39,982 bases of DNA, taken from assembly GCA_965262315.1 (NCBI GenBank), contig CBDHFJ010000074.1, forward strand, positions 1 to 39,982, written 5' to 3'. Position numbers and translations under genes: made by a program. Source of the stretch: JBCCFK01 sp965262315. Lineage in GTDB: Bacteria > Actinomycetota > Acidimicrobiia > Acidimicrobiales > UBA8592. The number at the start of each line of letters is the position of its first letter. Within the stretch, counting starts at the first letter, position 1. This document shows positions 16,706 to 26,413 of the stretch, one piece after another. The notes under the pieces are model-generated. The model saw only the letters and a program-made list of their open reading frames with translations, searched no databases and was not told the DNA's origin.

Positions 16706-17081
16706 TGACGTCTCCTCTCGCTTCTGTCTCGAGTCTCTGTCCGTGACGCCCGTTGCAACAGGGACCTTGGTCTCAAGGCGCCCGTCGTCGGTCGGCCGAC
16801 ACTGCGGGCATGGGTCGACCGGCAGCGATCTCCGTGGTGGGTGTTCCGCTGCCGTCGGCCCTGTTCGTGGCGGCAGCGCCCCTCGGGCCCGACGACCCGT
16901 CCACCGTGCTCGACGCCGTGGGCCGGTCCAACGGCCGAGGGGTCGCCGACGCCCGTGCTGCCGCCCCATCGGGTTCGACGGGGTGGCGACGCCGGCGACC
17001 GCGATCACGTCCCGCAGATCAACGGCATTCCGGTGGTCGGTCGCCGGGTCTGCGCGGTGATGGTCGCGGTCGCAGCGGCGC
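16706..17081. other. Intergenic stretch without a convincing gene
   Basis: About 375 bases between the CBS gene and a lipoprotein gene. An open frame from ATG 16810 on the plus strand begins MGRPAAISVVGVPLPSALFV but turns into arginine/serine-rich sequence after about 55 residues. It could be a decayed or frameshifted gene; I do not call it. Confidence 0.5.
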
Positions 17082-18001
17082 TCAGAGGACGACGGACCCG
17101 CAGGTGAGGTTGCCGTAGACGAAGTCGGCCTCACTGACGTTGGCCGACAGGGTCCGGCTGGTGACGGGGCGCAGGTCGGTGCCGCGGAGCTCGTACTCGA
17201 CGCCCTCGATGGCGTAGGTGCCGTCGGCCACGTCGAAGTCGGCCACGGCCAGCCACGCCACGACCCGGTCGGTGGCGCGGTCGCCGTCGGTGTCGAGACA
17301 CTGGAGGCCGCCCAGGTTCAGGACGCCGCCGCCGATCGGGAACCCGATGGGAGCACTGCCGGACGTGATCTGGACGAGATCGCAACCGACCAGCGCGTGG
17401 AAGGCGACGATCGACGTGGAGGCGCCGCTGCCGACCACGGTGATCACCTCGTCGGCGCCACCGCTGCCGAGGTCGGCGCCGCCGATGGCGCGTGCATCGG
17501 TGGTGGGGTCGACCGACAGGGGACTGTCCACGGACTCGCCGGCCGCGGTGTCGACCCGGATCCGCCAGGGCGCGGGGTCGGACTCGGACCCGGTGCCGTA
17601 CACGGTGACCTGATCGGCAGCGCCGTCGCCGTCCACGTCGGCCCGGGCCGTCGTGGAGCCGACCGGGTCACCCGCGAGTCCCGCCGTGCACGGTTCGGCG
17701 GCCGCTGCGGCCGGCGGTTCGGGTGTCGGGGTGGGGGAGGGGGATGGCGTCGGCGGGGGCAGCGGCGTCGGTGTCGCGGCCGGCTGGTCGGTGGGGGTGG
17801 CGGTCTCGGTGGTGGCCAGGTCCTCGGGCGTGGATGCGGGATCCTGGGCGTTCGGCGTGGGTTCGTTCGGGGCGGCGACCGCAGTGGGGGTGGCGCCCTC
17901 GGGAGTCGGGGCGGCGACCAGCTCCGGGCCCGCGACGAGCATGCCGCGGCGAACGCCACGAGCAGCAGGAGGGTCGAGCGCACGAGGCGCGGACGCGGCA
18001 T
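17082..18001 (-). pseudogene. Secreted lipoprotein with Pro/Thr-rich linker, frameshifted after the signal peptide
   Basis: The signal peptide and the mature protein are in different frames. From ATG 18001 the sequence MPRPRLVRSTLLLLVAFAAA ends in a lipobox Cys followed by Ser. The next frame carries GPELVAAPTPEGATP, a long Pro/Thr/Ala linker, and a C-terminal domain with calcium-binding-like DVDGDGAADQV and DTDGDRATDRV repeats (FG-GAP/VCBS flavour). One missing base between about 17934 and 17941 would join them into a 306-residue lipoprotein. Read without correction, neither part would make a sensible product. The function is unknown. It is divergent from glyS with 93 bases between the starts. 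I consider a consensus error likelier than decay because both parts are otherwise intact. Confidence 0.72.
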
Positions 18002-18080
18002 CCCGCCATGGTCGCAGAACCGGTCGTCGAGGCCACGGCAGCCCCACGGATTTTGCCGCGTGGCGGGCAGGTGTCGCCGT

Positions 18081-18086
18081 TACCCT
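18081..18086 (+). promoter_or_regulatory. -10 element (TACCCT) for leaderless glyS
   Basis: TACCCT ends eight bases before ATG 18095 without a Shine-Dalgarno in between. Confidence 0.5.
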
Positions 18087-18094
18087 TTCGCCCC

Positions 18095-19414
18095 ATGAGC
18101 ACAGCGCCGACCGGTGAACTCTTCGACAAGGTGGTCAACCTCAGCAAGCGCCGAGGGATCATCTTCCAATCCGCCGAGATCTACGGCGGTTTCCGGTCCG
18201 CGTACGACTACGGCCCGGTTGGGGCCCTGCTGCTGCGCAACGTGAAGGACGCCTGGTGGCGGGCCATGGTGCAGATGCGCCACGACGTCGTGGCCCTCGA
18301 TGCCTCGATCCTGTCGCCGCCTCAGGTGTGGGAGGCGTCGGGACACCTGCAGAACTTCACCGACCCGCTGGTGGACTGCCGCAACTGCAACGAGCGCTTC
18401 CGTGAGGACAAGCTCGAGGACCTCAGCGTCTGTCCCAACTGCGGCGCCGTGGACAGCTTCACCGAGGCGCGGGCGTTCAACCTGATGTTCAAGACCCAGG
18501 CCGGTCCCGTCGAGGGCGCCGGTCACGACGTCTACCTGCGCCCCGAAACGGCGCAGGGCATGTTCATCAACTTCAAGAACGTGCTCGAGACCAGCCGCAA
18601 GAAGCCGCCGTTCGGCATCGCCCAGATCGGCAAGAGCTTCCGCAACGAGATCACGCCCGGCCAGTTCGTGTTCCGGACCCGCGAGTTCGAGCAGATGGAG
18701 ATGGAGTATTTCGTGCCGCCGGCCGAGTCGCCGCAGTGGTACGAGTACTGGTGCCAGGAGCGCTACCAGTGGTATCTCGACCACGGGATCCCGGCCGACA
18801 AGCTCCGGCTGCGGGCCCACGACGACGACGAGCTCAGCCACTACAGCTCCGGCACCTCCGATGTGGAGTTCCTGTTCCCGTGGGGCTGGGACGAGCTCGA
18901 GGGCATCGCCAACCGTGGCGACTTCGACCTCACCCAGCACGCCGAGCACTCGGGCGAGCGCCTGACCTATTTCGACCCCGAGCTCAACGAGCACTACCTG
19001 CCGCACGTCATCGAGCCGGCCGCCGGGGCCACCCGTTCGATGATGGCCTTCCTGCTCGCTGCCTACGACGAGGACGAGGTCAACGACGAGACCCGCACCG
19101 TCCTGCGGTTCCATCCGCGGCTGGCGCCCTACAAGGTGGCCGTGCTGCCGCTCTCCAAGAAGGAGACGCTGACGCCCACGGCAAATGAGATCTTCGACAT
19201 CGTGAAGGGTCGCTGGATGGCCGACTACGACGAGACCCAGAACATCGGCAAGCGCTACCGCCGCCAGGACGAGCTGGGCACGCCGTACTGCGTGACGGTC
19301 GACTTCGACACCCTCGAGGACCGGGCGGTGACCATTCGCGACCGCGACACCATGGCTCAGGACCGCGTCGCCATCGACCAGCTCCAGTCGTATCTCGCTG
19401 ATCGCCTGGACTGA
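18095..19414 (+). CDS. glyS: Glycyl-tRNA synthetase, single-chain (dimeric, class II) type
   Basis: A 439-residue alpha2-type glycyl-tRNA synthetase, which charges tRNA-Gly. The N-terminal RRGIIFQSAEIYGGFRSAYD and DYGPVG, the zinc-like cysteines (CRNCNERF ... CPNCG) in the insertion, the motif 2 region (IAQIGKSFRNEITPGQFVFR) with REFEQMEMEYF, and motif 3 (GATRSMMAFL) are all present. The C-terminal anticodon-binding domain (LAPYKVAVLPLSKK) completes it. This is the single-chain form found in actinobacteria, archaea and eukaryotes, not the alpha2beta2 form. ATG 18095 is chosen because family homology begins there and TACCCT is eight bases upstream; a longer open frame upstream is not protein-like. 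Confidence 0.97.
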   Translation: MSTAPTGELFDKVVNLSKRRGIIFQSAEIYGGFRSAYDYGPVGALLLRNVKDAWWRAMVQMRHDVVALDASILSPPQVWEASGHLQNFTDPLVDCRNCNERFREDKLEDLSVCPNCGAVDSFTEARAFNLMFKTQAGPVEGAGHDVYLRPETAQGMFINFKNVLETSRKKPPFGIAQIGKSFRNEITPGQFVFRTREFEQMEMEYFVPPAESPQWYEYWCQERYQWYLDHGIPADKLRLRAHDDDELSHYSSGTSDVEFLFPWGWDELEGIANRGDFDLTQHAEHSGERLTYFDPELNEHYLPHVIEPAAGATRSMMAFLLAAYDEDEVNDETRTVLRFHPRLAPYKVAVLPLSKKETLTPTANEIFDIVKGRWMADYDETQNIGKRYRRQDELGTPYCVTVDFDTLEDRAVTIRDRDTMAQDRVAIDQLQSYLADRLD

Positions 19415-19452
19415 CATCGGCAACGGCGGACACGGACACGCGCCTCTTGATG

Positions 19453-19523
19453 TGTGAAGGGTTCGTGCAGCGTTGTTGAAGCCGCCGAGTTCGGCGGCAA
19501 CGACCGCGCACGAACGCTTCACA
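19453..19523. repeat. Composite palindrome between glyS and the PPDK-like gene
   Basis: Outer arms 19453-19468 and 19508-19523 are complementary over 16 bases with one mismatch (TGTGAAGGGTTCGTGC on the left). An inner hairpin GCCGCCGA / TCGGCGGC lies at 19481-19498. Together they can form a nested or cruciform structure of 71 bases. It may terminate glyS (38 bases after its stop) or be a mobile palindromic repeat. Confidence 0.75.
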
Positions 19524-19557
19524 AATCCTGGGACGGGTCCGGGGTCGAGCGGGTTCG

Positions 19558-19584
19558 TTGACCAACGGACTGCGCAAGTACCCT
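19558..19584 (+). promoter_or_regulatory. Possible promoter for the PPDK-like gene
   Basis: TTGACC (19558-19563) and TACCCT (19579-19584) are separated by 15 bases, a little short. The start codon is 22 bases further on and has its own Shine-Dalgarno, so this transcript would have a short leader. Confidence 0.4.
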
Positions 19585-19606
19585 CGCCCCGACAGAAGGG
19601 GGCAGG

Positions 19607-21100
19607 ATGAGCGCAGCAGAGCGGATCGTGGCCGCGGTCCACGGGGTCGAGGCCGGCACCCACAGCCGCGAGGACGCGGTGCGGTCGGTGTCGCCCGACG
19701 ACGTGAACGACGTCCTGCACGCCAGCGTCGGCGACCACGACGGTGAGGTGCTCTGCACCGGCATCGCCGCGTCGCCCGGCGCCGGCGTGGGCACGCTGTG
19801 CCTCAGCGTGGACGCCGTCTTCGACGTGGTCGACAACGGCGGTGCTGCCGTCATGGTGGCCATGGAGACCGGCCCCGAGGACGAGCCGGGCATGCGCTGG
19901 TCCGCCGGCATCGTCACAGCCCACGGCGGCCTGGCGAGCCATGCCGCCATCTACTCGCGTGGGATGGGCATTCCCGCGGTGTGTGGCGCCGAGGGCCTCC
20001 ACGTCGAGCCTGGTGGTGTCCGGGTGGGCGACCGGTTCCTGGCCGAGGGCGAGACGATCACCGTCGACGGCGCCACCGGCACCGTCGTGATCGGGGACCT
20101 GCACGTCGACGCCGCCGATGCGCCGCCAGAGCTCGAGACCCTGCTGGCCTGGGCCGACGAGATCCGCGCCGGCAAGGTGGGGGTCCGAGCCAACGCCGAT
20201 ACGGGCACCGATGCTGCGGAGGCTCGTCGCCTTGGCGCCGACGGCATCGGGCTGTGCCGGACCGAGCACATGTTCCTCGGTGAGCGCCTGCCGGTCGTGC
20301 GGCGCATGCTCACCGCAGGTGGAGACGAGCACGCAGCAGCGTTGTACGAGATCCAGGAGGTGCAGCGGGTCGACTTCCGGGCCGTGTTCGAGGCCATGGA
20401 CGGGCTCCCGGTCACCGTCCGGCTGCTCGATGCACCCCTGCACGAGTTCCTCGAGGAGTCGCACGAGCAGAACCCGATGCTCGGCCTGCGCGGCACTCGT
20501 CTCGCCGTGGTCACCGAAGGGCTCTACCAGGCGCAGGTGAAGGCGGTCCTCGAAGCGATGCAGGACCGCCTCGACGCCGGCGGTGACCCCATCGTCGAGA
20601 TCATGGTCCCGCTGGTCGCGCTCGAAGCGGAGCTCGCGTTGGTCCGGGACTGGGTGCAGGCCGAGATCGACGCCTCTGGAATCCGCGGCGTCACCATCGG
20701 GACGATGATCGAGACGCCCCGGGCCGCGCTGCGGGCGGCCGAACTCGCCCGGCACGTCGATTTCGTGAGCTTCGGCACCAACGATCTGACCCAGATGACG
20801 TTCGGCTTCAGCCGCGACGACGTCGAGACCAGCGTCATCACGCCGTACCAGCAGCTGGGGCTGCTGGAGCGCAGTCCCTTCGACGCGCTCGACCAGGACG
20901 GCGTGGGCGAACTGGTGGCGCTCGGGGTCGAGCGGGGCCGCGCTGCCAAGCCCGACCTCAAGTGTGGGATCTGCGGCGAGCACGGCGGGGACCCCAGCTC
21001 GATCGAGTTCGTCGTCGCCGCGGGCCTGGACTACGTGAGCTGCAGCCCGCCGCGGGTCCCCGTGGCCCGCCTCGCTGCCGCACAGGCCGTGTTGGGCTGA
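19607..21100 (+). CDS. PPDK-like PEP-utilising protein lacking the ATP-grasp domain
   Basis: A 497-residue protein matching only the C-terminal two thirds of pyruvate, phosphate dikinase. After about 50 residues comes the swivelling phosphohistidine domain, with the catalytic His in GGLASHAAIYSRGMGIPAVC. The PEP/pyruvate TIM barrel follows: GIGLCRTEHMF, NPMLGLRGTRL, MIETPRAA, SFGTNDLTQMTFGFSRDD and the catalytic CGICGEHGGDP. The N-terminal nucleotide-binding domain of about 340 residues is absent, and the start is firm (AAGGGGGCAGG directly before ATG 19607). Short PPDK-like proteins of this length are known in actinobacteria (Mycobacterium tuberculosis Rv1127c, as I recall it). Without an ATP-grasp partner it cannot run the full reaction; a separate partner or a phosphotransfer role is inference. 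Confidence 0.88.
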   Translation: MSAAERIVAAVHGVEAGTHSREDAVRSVSPDDVNDVLHASVGDHDGEVLCTGIAASPGAGVGTLCLSVDAVFDVVDNGGAAVMVAMETGPEDEPGMRWSAGIVTAHGGLASHAAIYSRGMGIPAVCGAEGLHVEPGGVRVGDRFLAEGETITVDGATGTVVIGDLHVDAADAPPELETLLAWADEIRAGKVGVRANADTGTDAAEARRLGADGIGLCRTEHMFLGERLPVVRRMLTAGGDEHAAALYEIQEVQRVDFRAVFEAMDGLPVTVRLLDAPLHEFLEESHEQNPMLGLRGTRLAVVTEGLYQAQVKAVLEAMQDRLDAGGDPIVEIMVPLVALEAELALVRDWVQAEIDASGIRGVTIGTMIETPRAALRAAELARHVDFVSFGTNDLTQMTFGFSRDDVETSVITPYQQLGLLERSPFDALDQDGVGELVALGVERGRAAKPDLKCGICGEHGGDPSSIEFVVAAGLDYVSCSPPRVPVARLAAAQAVLG

Positions 21101-21197
21101 CACCCCGGTCGGCGTCGTCGCGCACTGCCATTCGCACGGCCCCGGCCCGGCCGTCGGGCGGCCGTCGTTTCGATGCGTGGATGTCCCAGGCTGCGAG

Positions 21198-21203
21198 TAG
21201 GTT
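21198..21203 (+). promoter_or_regulatory. -10 element (TAGGTT) for dnaG
   Basis: TAGGTT ends 10 bases before ATG 21214. A weak GCGGGG also lies before the ATG, so leaderless and led translation are both possible. Confidence 0.4.
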
Positions 21204-21213
21204 TGCGGGGACC

Positions 21214-22978
21214 ATGGGGATCGCCGACGAGGACATCGCGAAGGTCCGCGACGCCACCGACATCGTCGCGATCATCAGCGAACACCTGCAGCTCAAGCGC
21301 GTCGGCCGTCGCTGGGTGGGCCTGTGCCCGTTCCACAACGAGAAGTCCCCGTCCTTCTCGGTCAACCAGCAGGAGGGCTTCTACCACTGCTTCGGGTGCC
21401 AGAAGAGCGGGGACGCGATCACGTTCGTGCGTGAGATCGAGGGCCTCGATTTCGCAGCCGCGGTCGAGCGGTTGGCGGCCAAGGCGGGGATCACGCTCAC
21501 GTACACGTCGGCCAACGAGGGGGCGCGCAAGCAGAAGCGGGCCAGGCTCGTCGAGGCGGTCGAGCAGGCGGTGAACTGGTACCACGAGCGCCTGCTCAAG
21601 GCCCCGACGCCGGCGCGGCTCGCGCCTATCTCCGTGCCCGGGGCATCACCGGTGACGAGGTGCGTGCGTACAAGATCGGCTGGGCGCCCGACGACTGGGA
21701 TGCGCTGGCCAAGGGGCTCGACGTGAACCGGACCACCTTCGTGGACGCCGGCCTGGGGTTCACCAACCGTCGGAACCGGCTCCAGGACACGTTCCGGGCT
21801 CGGATCCTGTTCCCGATCTACGACGTCAACAACGACCCGGTCGGGTTCGGGGGCCGCAAGCTGCCCGACGACGAGGGTCCGAAGTACAAGAACTCCAGCG
21901 AGTCCTCGATCTACTCGAAGAGCCGGCTGCTCTATGGCCTGAACTGGGCCAAGGAGCACATCGTGCGAGCCGACGAGGTCATCATCTGCGAGGGCTACAC
22001 CGACGTCATGGGCTACGCCCGGGCCGAGCTGCCCCGCGCGGTGGCCACGTGCGGCACCGCGCTGACCGAGGACCACGTGAAGATCCTCAAGCGATTCGCC
22101 AAGCGGATCGTGCTCAGCTTCGACGCCGACGCGGCCGGCCAGGCCGCGGCCGAGCGATTCTACGAGTGGGAGAAGACCTACGACGTGGACGTCCGGGTCG
22201 TGGCGCTGCCGCCGGGTGTCGATCCCGATGAGCTGGCGCAGGAGGACCCCGAGGCGCTCCGGGCCGCCGTGGCCGAGGCCATGCCGTTCCTGTCGTTCCG
22301 GGTCCAGCGGGCCCTCGACGCGGCCGATCTCGCCACCGTCGAGGGGCGCGCCCGAGGTGCCGACGCCGCAGTCGCCCTGGTGCGTGAACACCCGAACCCG
22401 CTGGTCCGAGACCAGTACCTGATGCAGATCTCCGAACGTTGTGGCGTGGACCTGGAGCAGCTCCGTGCGGTGGCCGACGGGCGGGCGCCACGGCGTCGTC
22501 AGGCGCCGCCGCCCGACGAGCGACAGGCAGCCACCGGGCCGGTGCCCGACAGCGTCGAGCTCCAGATGCTCCGGGTGGCGGTGCACCGGCCGGACCTGGT
22601 GCCGGCGCTGGTCGTCGAGGAGCTGTTCACCGACCCCAGGCACCGCGAGATCTTCTCGGCGCTGCTCAGCTCCGAGACGCTCCACGAGGCGATCGCCAAC
22701 ACCGACGGGGCCGCGCAGGCACTGCTCCAGGGGCTCGTGGTGCAGGACGTCGATGACGTGGACGAGGCCTGGGCGCAGCGTCTGGCGGGTCGTCTGGTGG
22801 ACGAGGCCGGGACTCGGGAACTGGCCCGACTGGATTCCGTGGCCCGCACGACCAATGATCCAGGGGTCGGCCAGCGGGTCGCGGCGCTGCATCAGGCCCG
22901 AGATCACCTGCGAAACGAGAACTGGCGAATCCCCGAAGCCGAAGCCTTGGTAGCCTTGCTCGCACCTGGTGAGGAATT

Positions 22979-22982
<4 letters not shown>
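21214..22982 (+). pseudogene. dnaG: DNA primase DnaG, frameshifted in this sequence
   Basis: Primase synthesises RNA primers at the replication fork. Frame 1 (21214 to about 21605) has the CHC2 zinc-binding domain (LCPFHNEKSPSFSV ... YHCFGCQKSGDAITF). Frame 2 continues with the TOPRIM domain (EVIICEGYTDVM, LSFDADAAGQAAAERF) and the C-terminal DnaB-interacting helices. The shift is at CCCC (21602-21605): one extra C gives LLKAPDAGAARAYLRARGIT, and the 589-residue product is full-length. DnaG is essential and no second copy is visible, so I treat this as a sequence error. ATG 21214 is preferred to an ATG 33 bases upstream because the family starts at GIADEDI. The stop overlaps rpoD by four bases. 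Confidence 0.93.
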
Positions 22983-24238
<1,256 letters not shown>

Positions 24239-24271
24239 GCTTCGCCCCGCTGCGCGCCCGCAGCTGCGCTA

Positions 24272-25219
24272 CTACCTCGAGGACGTCGAGGCCGCGGGCG
24301 GGACGTAGCAGGGGTCGGTCCGCTGGTCCACGGCGACCCGCACCGCATCGAGGACCGCTTGCACCGACGGTCGGTCCGCGCTGGTCGTCCGGTGGGCCAC
24401 CTCCACGGTTCGCGACAGCGGTGGCTCGATCGGCAGGGCCCGGACCCCGGGCGGGATCGACGTGAGCCCGAGCTCGGGCAGGACGCCCACGCCCTGGCCG
24501 GCGGCGATCAGACACAGGGTGGTGTGGTAGTCGTCGAGTCGGTGGACCACTCGTGGCTCGAAGCTGGCGTCGCGGCAGGCCATCACCACGCAGCGACTAC
24601 AGCTGAAGTGCCCAGCGGGCAGGATGAAGTCGTGGTCGCGGACCTCGTCCAGGTTCAGGCTGGACCGCTGTGCGAGGGGGTCGTCGGCGTGCAGGACGGC
24701 GAGGAACCGATCCTCCATCACGGGTTCGCGGACGATGTCGGGACGCGGGGCGGCAGGGGAGTGGGGGTACCGCAGTACGAACGCGATGTCGACCTCGCCC
24801 AGGCTCAGGGCGTCGAGCGCGAGGTCCGGGTCGAGTTGGCGGGAGAGGAGGCGAAGCTCGGGGTGATCGCGGCTCACCTGCTTGAGGATGGAGGGGAGCA
24901 GGGTCATGCTGACCGACTCGATCGTGCTCAGGTGGAGCTCGCCCCGGACCACGCAGCTGACCTGTTCGACGGCGGCTTGGGCCGCCTCCATGCCGGCGAA
25001 CAGCTCACCGGCGTGGCGCACCAACTCCCGCCCGGCGTCGGTGAGGCGAACGTTGCGTCCGACGCGTTCGAGCACGGCGACCCCGGTGCTCTTCTCCAGG
25101 GCGGACAGCTGCTGCGACGCTGCCGAGGCCGTGTAGCCGAGGGACTCGGCCGCGGCTGCGATGGTGCCCCGGTGCGCCACCTCGCGGAGCATGCGGAGTT
25201 GTCTCAGGTTGATGTCCAC
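24272..25219 (-). CDS. LysR-family transcriptional regulator
   Basis: A 315-residue LTTR. The N-terminal winged helix-turn-helix is clear (LRQLRMLREVAHRGTIAAAA, SLGYTASAASQQLSALEKST), followed by an effector-binding domain (HLSTIESVSMTLLPSILKQV, GEVDIAFVLRY, GQGVGVLPELGL). LTTRs usually regulate a divergent neighbour and respond to a small ligand; here the divergent neighbour is an 80-residue Arg/Pro-rich frame, so the target is unclear. GTG 25219 is chosen: it begins the conserved DINLRQLRML segment and has TTATGT seven bases upstream with TTGCCA 17 bases before that. The gene converges on rpoD, and its last codons lie in a segment that resembles the end of rpoD. Confidence 0.9.
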   Translation of the reverse strand: MDINLRQLRMLREVAHRGTIAAAAESLGYTASAASQQLSALEKSTGVAVLERVGRNVRLTDAGRELVRHAGELFAGMEAAQAAVEQVSCVVRGELHLSTIESVSMTLLPSILKQVSRDHPELRLLSRQLDPDLALDALSLGEVDIAFVLRYPHSPAAPRPDIVREPVMEDRFLAVLHADDPLAQRSSLNLDEVRDHDFILPAGHFSCSRCVVMACRDASFEPRVVHRLDDYHTTLCLIAAGQGVGVLPELGLTSIPPGVRALPIEPPLSRTVEVAHRTTSADRPSVQAVLDAVRVAVDQRTDPCYVPPAASTSSR

Positions 25220-25226
25220 GAACAAC

Positions 25227-25255
25227 ACATAAGAACATCTTCGGTGAATTGGCAA
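25227..25255 (-). promoter_or_regulatory. Promoter of the LysR gene
   Basis: On the minus strand TTGCCA (25250-25255) and TTATGT (25227-25232) are 17 bases apart, and the GTG start is seven bases after the -10. Confidence 0.5.
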
Positions 25256-25301
25256 GAAACCATCGCTTGTTCTGATGAATGTTTGGGGCGACGATCGGAT
25301 C

Positions 25302-25544
25302 ATGATCGACCATCAGCTCCCCACCGCCTTCCTCGAACGTGAGCACCGCGAGCGCGTGCGCCGCGAGATCGCCCTGCCACCCGTCCAGCCACAGCCGCTC
25401 CGACCGCTGCTGCCGACCCGCCTCCTGGCTCGCCTGCGATCGCTCGTGTCACCGCGCCGCAGTGGTCGGCACCAGGCCGCTGCCGTTGCGTCGTTGCATG
25501 CCGGCCCCGGCGCGCTGGGACCGTGCGCCACCGGAACCTGCTGA
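25302..25544 (+). CDS. Small Arg/Pro-rich protein, divergent from LysR
   Basis: An 80-residue open frame starting MIDHQLPTAFLEREHRERVR, then a Pro/Leu/Arg-rich middle (PPVQPQPLRPLLPTRLLARL) and a basic C-terminus. There is no signal or membrane segment and no family I recognise. Position is the main support: it is divergent from a LysR gene, about 80 bases between starts, where a regulated target is often found. The early FLEREHRERVRRE stretch looks like a real amphipathic helix. Against it are the lack of a Shine-Dalgarno and the low-complexity composition. It might be a chance frame. Confidence 0.4.
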   Translation: MIDHQLPTAFLEREHRERVRREIALPPVQPQPLRPLLPTRLLARLRSLVSPRRSGRHQAAAVASLHAGPGALGPCATGTC

Positions 25545-25664
25545 CTGTCGCTTGACCCGTCTGACCATGGGGTCTCCACGTGTCGAGCTCCGTTGCTGCG
25601 AGGCTGCCTCGCCGCGGTCCACGCCTCTGGCGGAACCTGTCACACCCTGCTGAGAGCATGGGGC

Positions 25665-26300
25665 ATGGGCAATCGGGGACACGTGGACAAACAGGAGCGG
25701 GCCCGCCAGCTGCGGGCGCAGGCATGGACGCTGCAGGAGATCGCCACCGAACTCGGCTGCTCCAAGAGCAGCGCCAGCCTGTGGACCCGCGGCGTCGATT
25801 TCACGCCCCGCCCACACAGCCGCGGCCACCCATCGCAACGCCCCCACCCACTCCATCTCAAGAAGCTGGCCGAGATCGAGGAGTGTCGGCAGTGGGCGTT
25901 CGATGTCGTGGGGGACCTCTCCGATCGCGACCTGCTGATGGCGGGCATCGGCCTCTACGCCGGGGATGGTTCCAAGACGGGCAAAGAGGTGAAGTTCGCC
26001 AACAGCAACCCCGCACTCGTGCGCGTGTTCTGCGATTGGCTCCGGATGACGTTCGACATCGACGAGTCGCGGCTGCGGGTGCGGCTCTACCTCCACGAGG
26101 GACTGGATCTCGAAGCAGCCACGAGCCACTGGGCCGAGATCCTGGAGATTCCCGCGCACCAGTTCACGAAGCCGTACCGCCCGCGGCCGCGGCACGGCCA
26201 CCGACACACCAAGCATCCGTACGGTTGTGCGCATGTGACCTACGCGTGCGCGAGGACCCACCGAAAGGTCTTGGGTTTCCTGGCAGCCTTGGTATCCTGA
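25665..26300 (+). CDS. Helix-turn-helix protein with a LAGLIDADG-like C-terminal domain
   Basis: A 211-residue protein with two parts. The N-terminal part (about 6-45) is a helix-turn-helix: ERARQLRAQAWTLQEIATEL then GCSKSSASLWTRGVDF. After a basic His/Arg/Pro linker, residues about 75-211 contain LLMAGIGLYAGDGSKTGKEV, which resembles the first LAGLIDADG helix and acidic catalytic end of homing endonucleases, then FANSNPALVRVFCDWLRMTF typical of those folds. WhiA combines the same two domain types in reverse order. Whether it still cuts DNA is unknown: one acidic residue (the D of GDG) is visible. ATG 25665 is chosen; GTG 25683 is an alternative. It ends eight bases before a tRNA-Asn gene. 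Confidence 0.7.
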   Translation: MGNRGHVDKQERARQLRAQAWTLQEIATELGCSKSSASLWTRGVDFTPRPHSRGHPSQRPHPLHLKKLAEIEECRQWAFDVVGDLSDRDLLMAGIGLYAGDGSKTGKEVKFANSNPALVRVFCDWLRMTFDIDESRLRVRLYLHEGLDLEAATSHWAEILEIPAHQFTKPYRPRPRHGHRHTKHPYGCAHVTYACARTHRKVLGFLAALVS

Positions 26301-26308
26301 CGGCTCCT

Positions 26309-26381
26309 TCCGGGGTAGCTCAGCTGGCAGAGCAATTGACTGTTAATCAATGGGTCGTGGGTTCGAGCCCCACCCCCGGAG
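26309..26381 (+). tRNA. tRNA-Asn (GTT)
   Basis: Full cloverleaf: acceptor TCCGGGG / CCCCGGA, D-arm GCTC...GAGC, anticodon stem ATTGA/TCAAT with loop CTGTTAA (anticodon GTT), T-arm GTGGG TTCGAGC CCCAC, discriminator G. CCA is not encoded. A strong terminator follows nine bases later. Confidence 0.97.
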
Positions 26382-26389
26382 CTCGATCG

Positions 26390-26413
26390 AGGCCCGCCCA
26401 CCAGGGCGGGCCT
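26390..26413 (+). terminator. Intrinsic terminator after tRNA-Asn
   Basis: AGGCCCGCCC (26390-26399) pairs perfectly with GGGCGGGCCT (26404-26413) across a four-base loop. The stretch after it is only mildly T-rich (TCGTCGTTG). Confidence 0.8.

Noticed and set aside
16810..17118. Possible gene MGRPAAISVVGVPLPSALFV... on the plus strand
   Set aside because: Only the first 55 residues look protein-like, no start signals are present, and the end overlaps the lipoprotein gene. Kept as a possible decayed gene only.
18080..21103. Minus-strand open frame of about 1000 codons across glyS and the PPDK-like gene
   Set aside because: Antisense to two well-supported genes; His/Asp/Gly-rich shadow composition.
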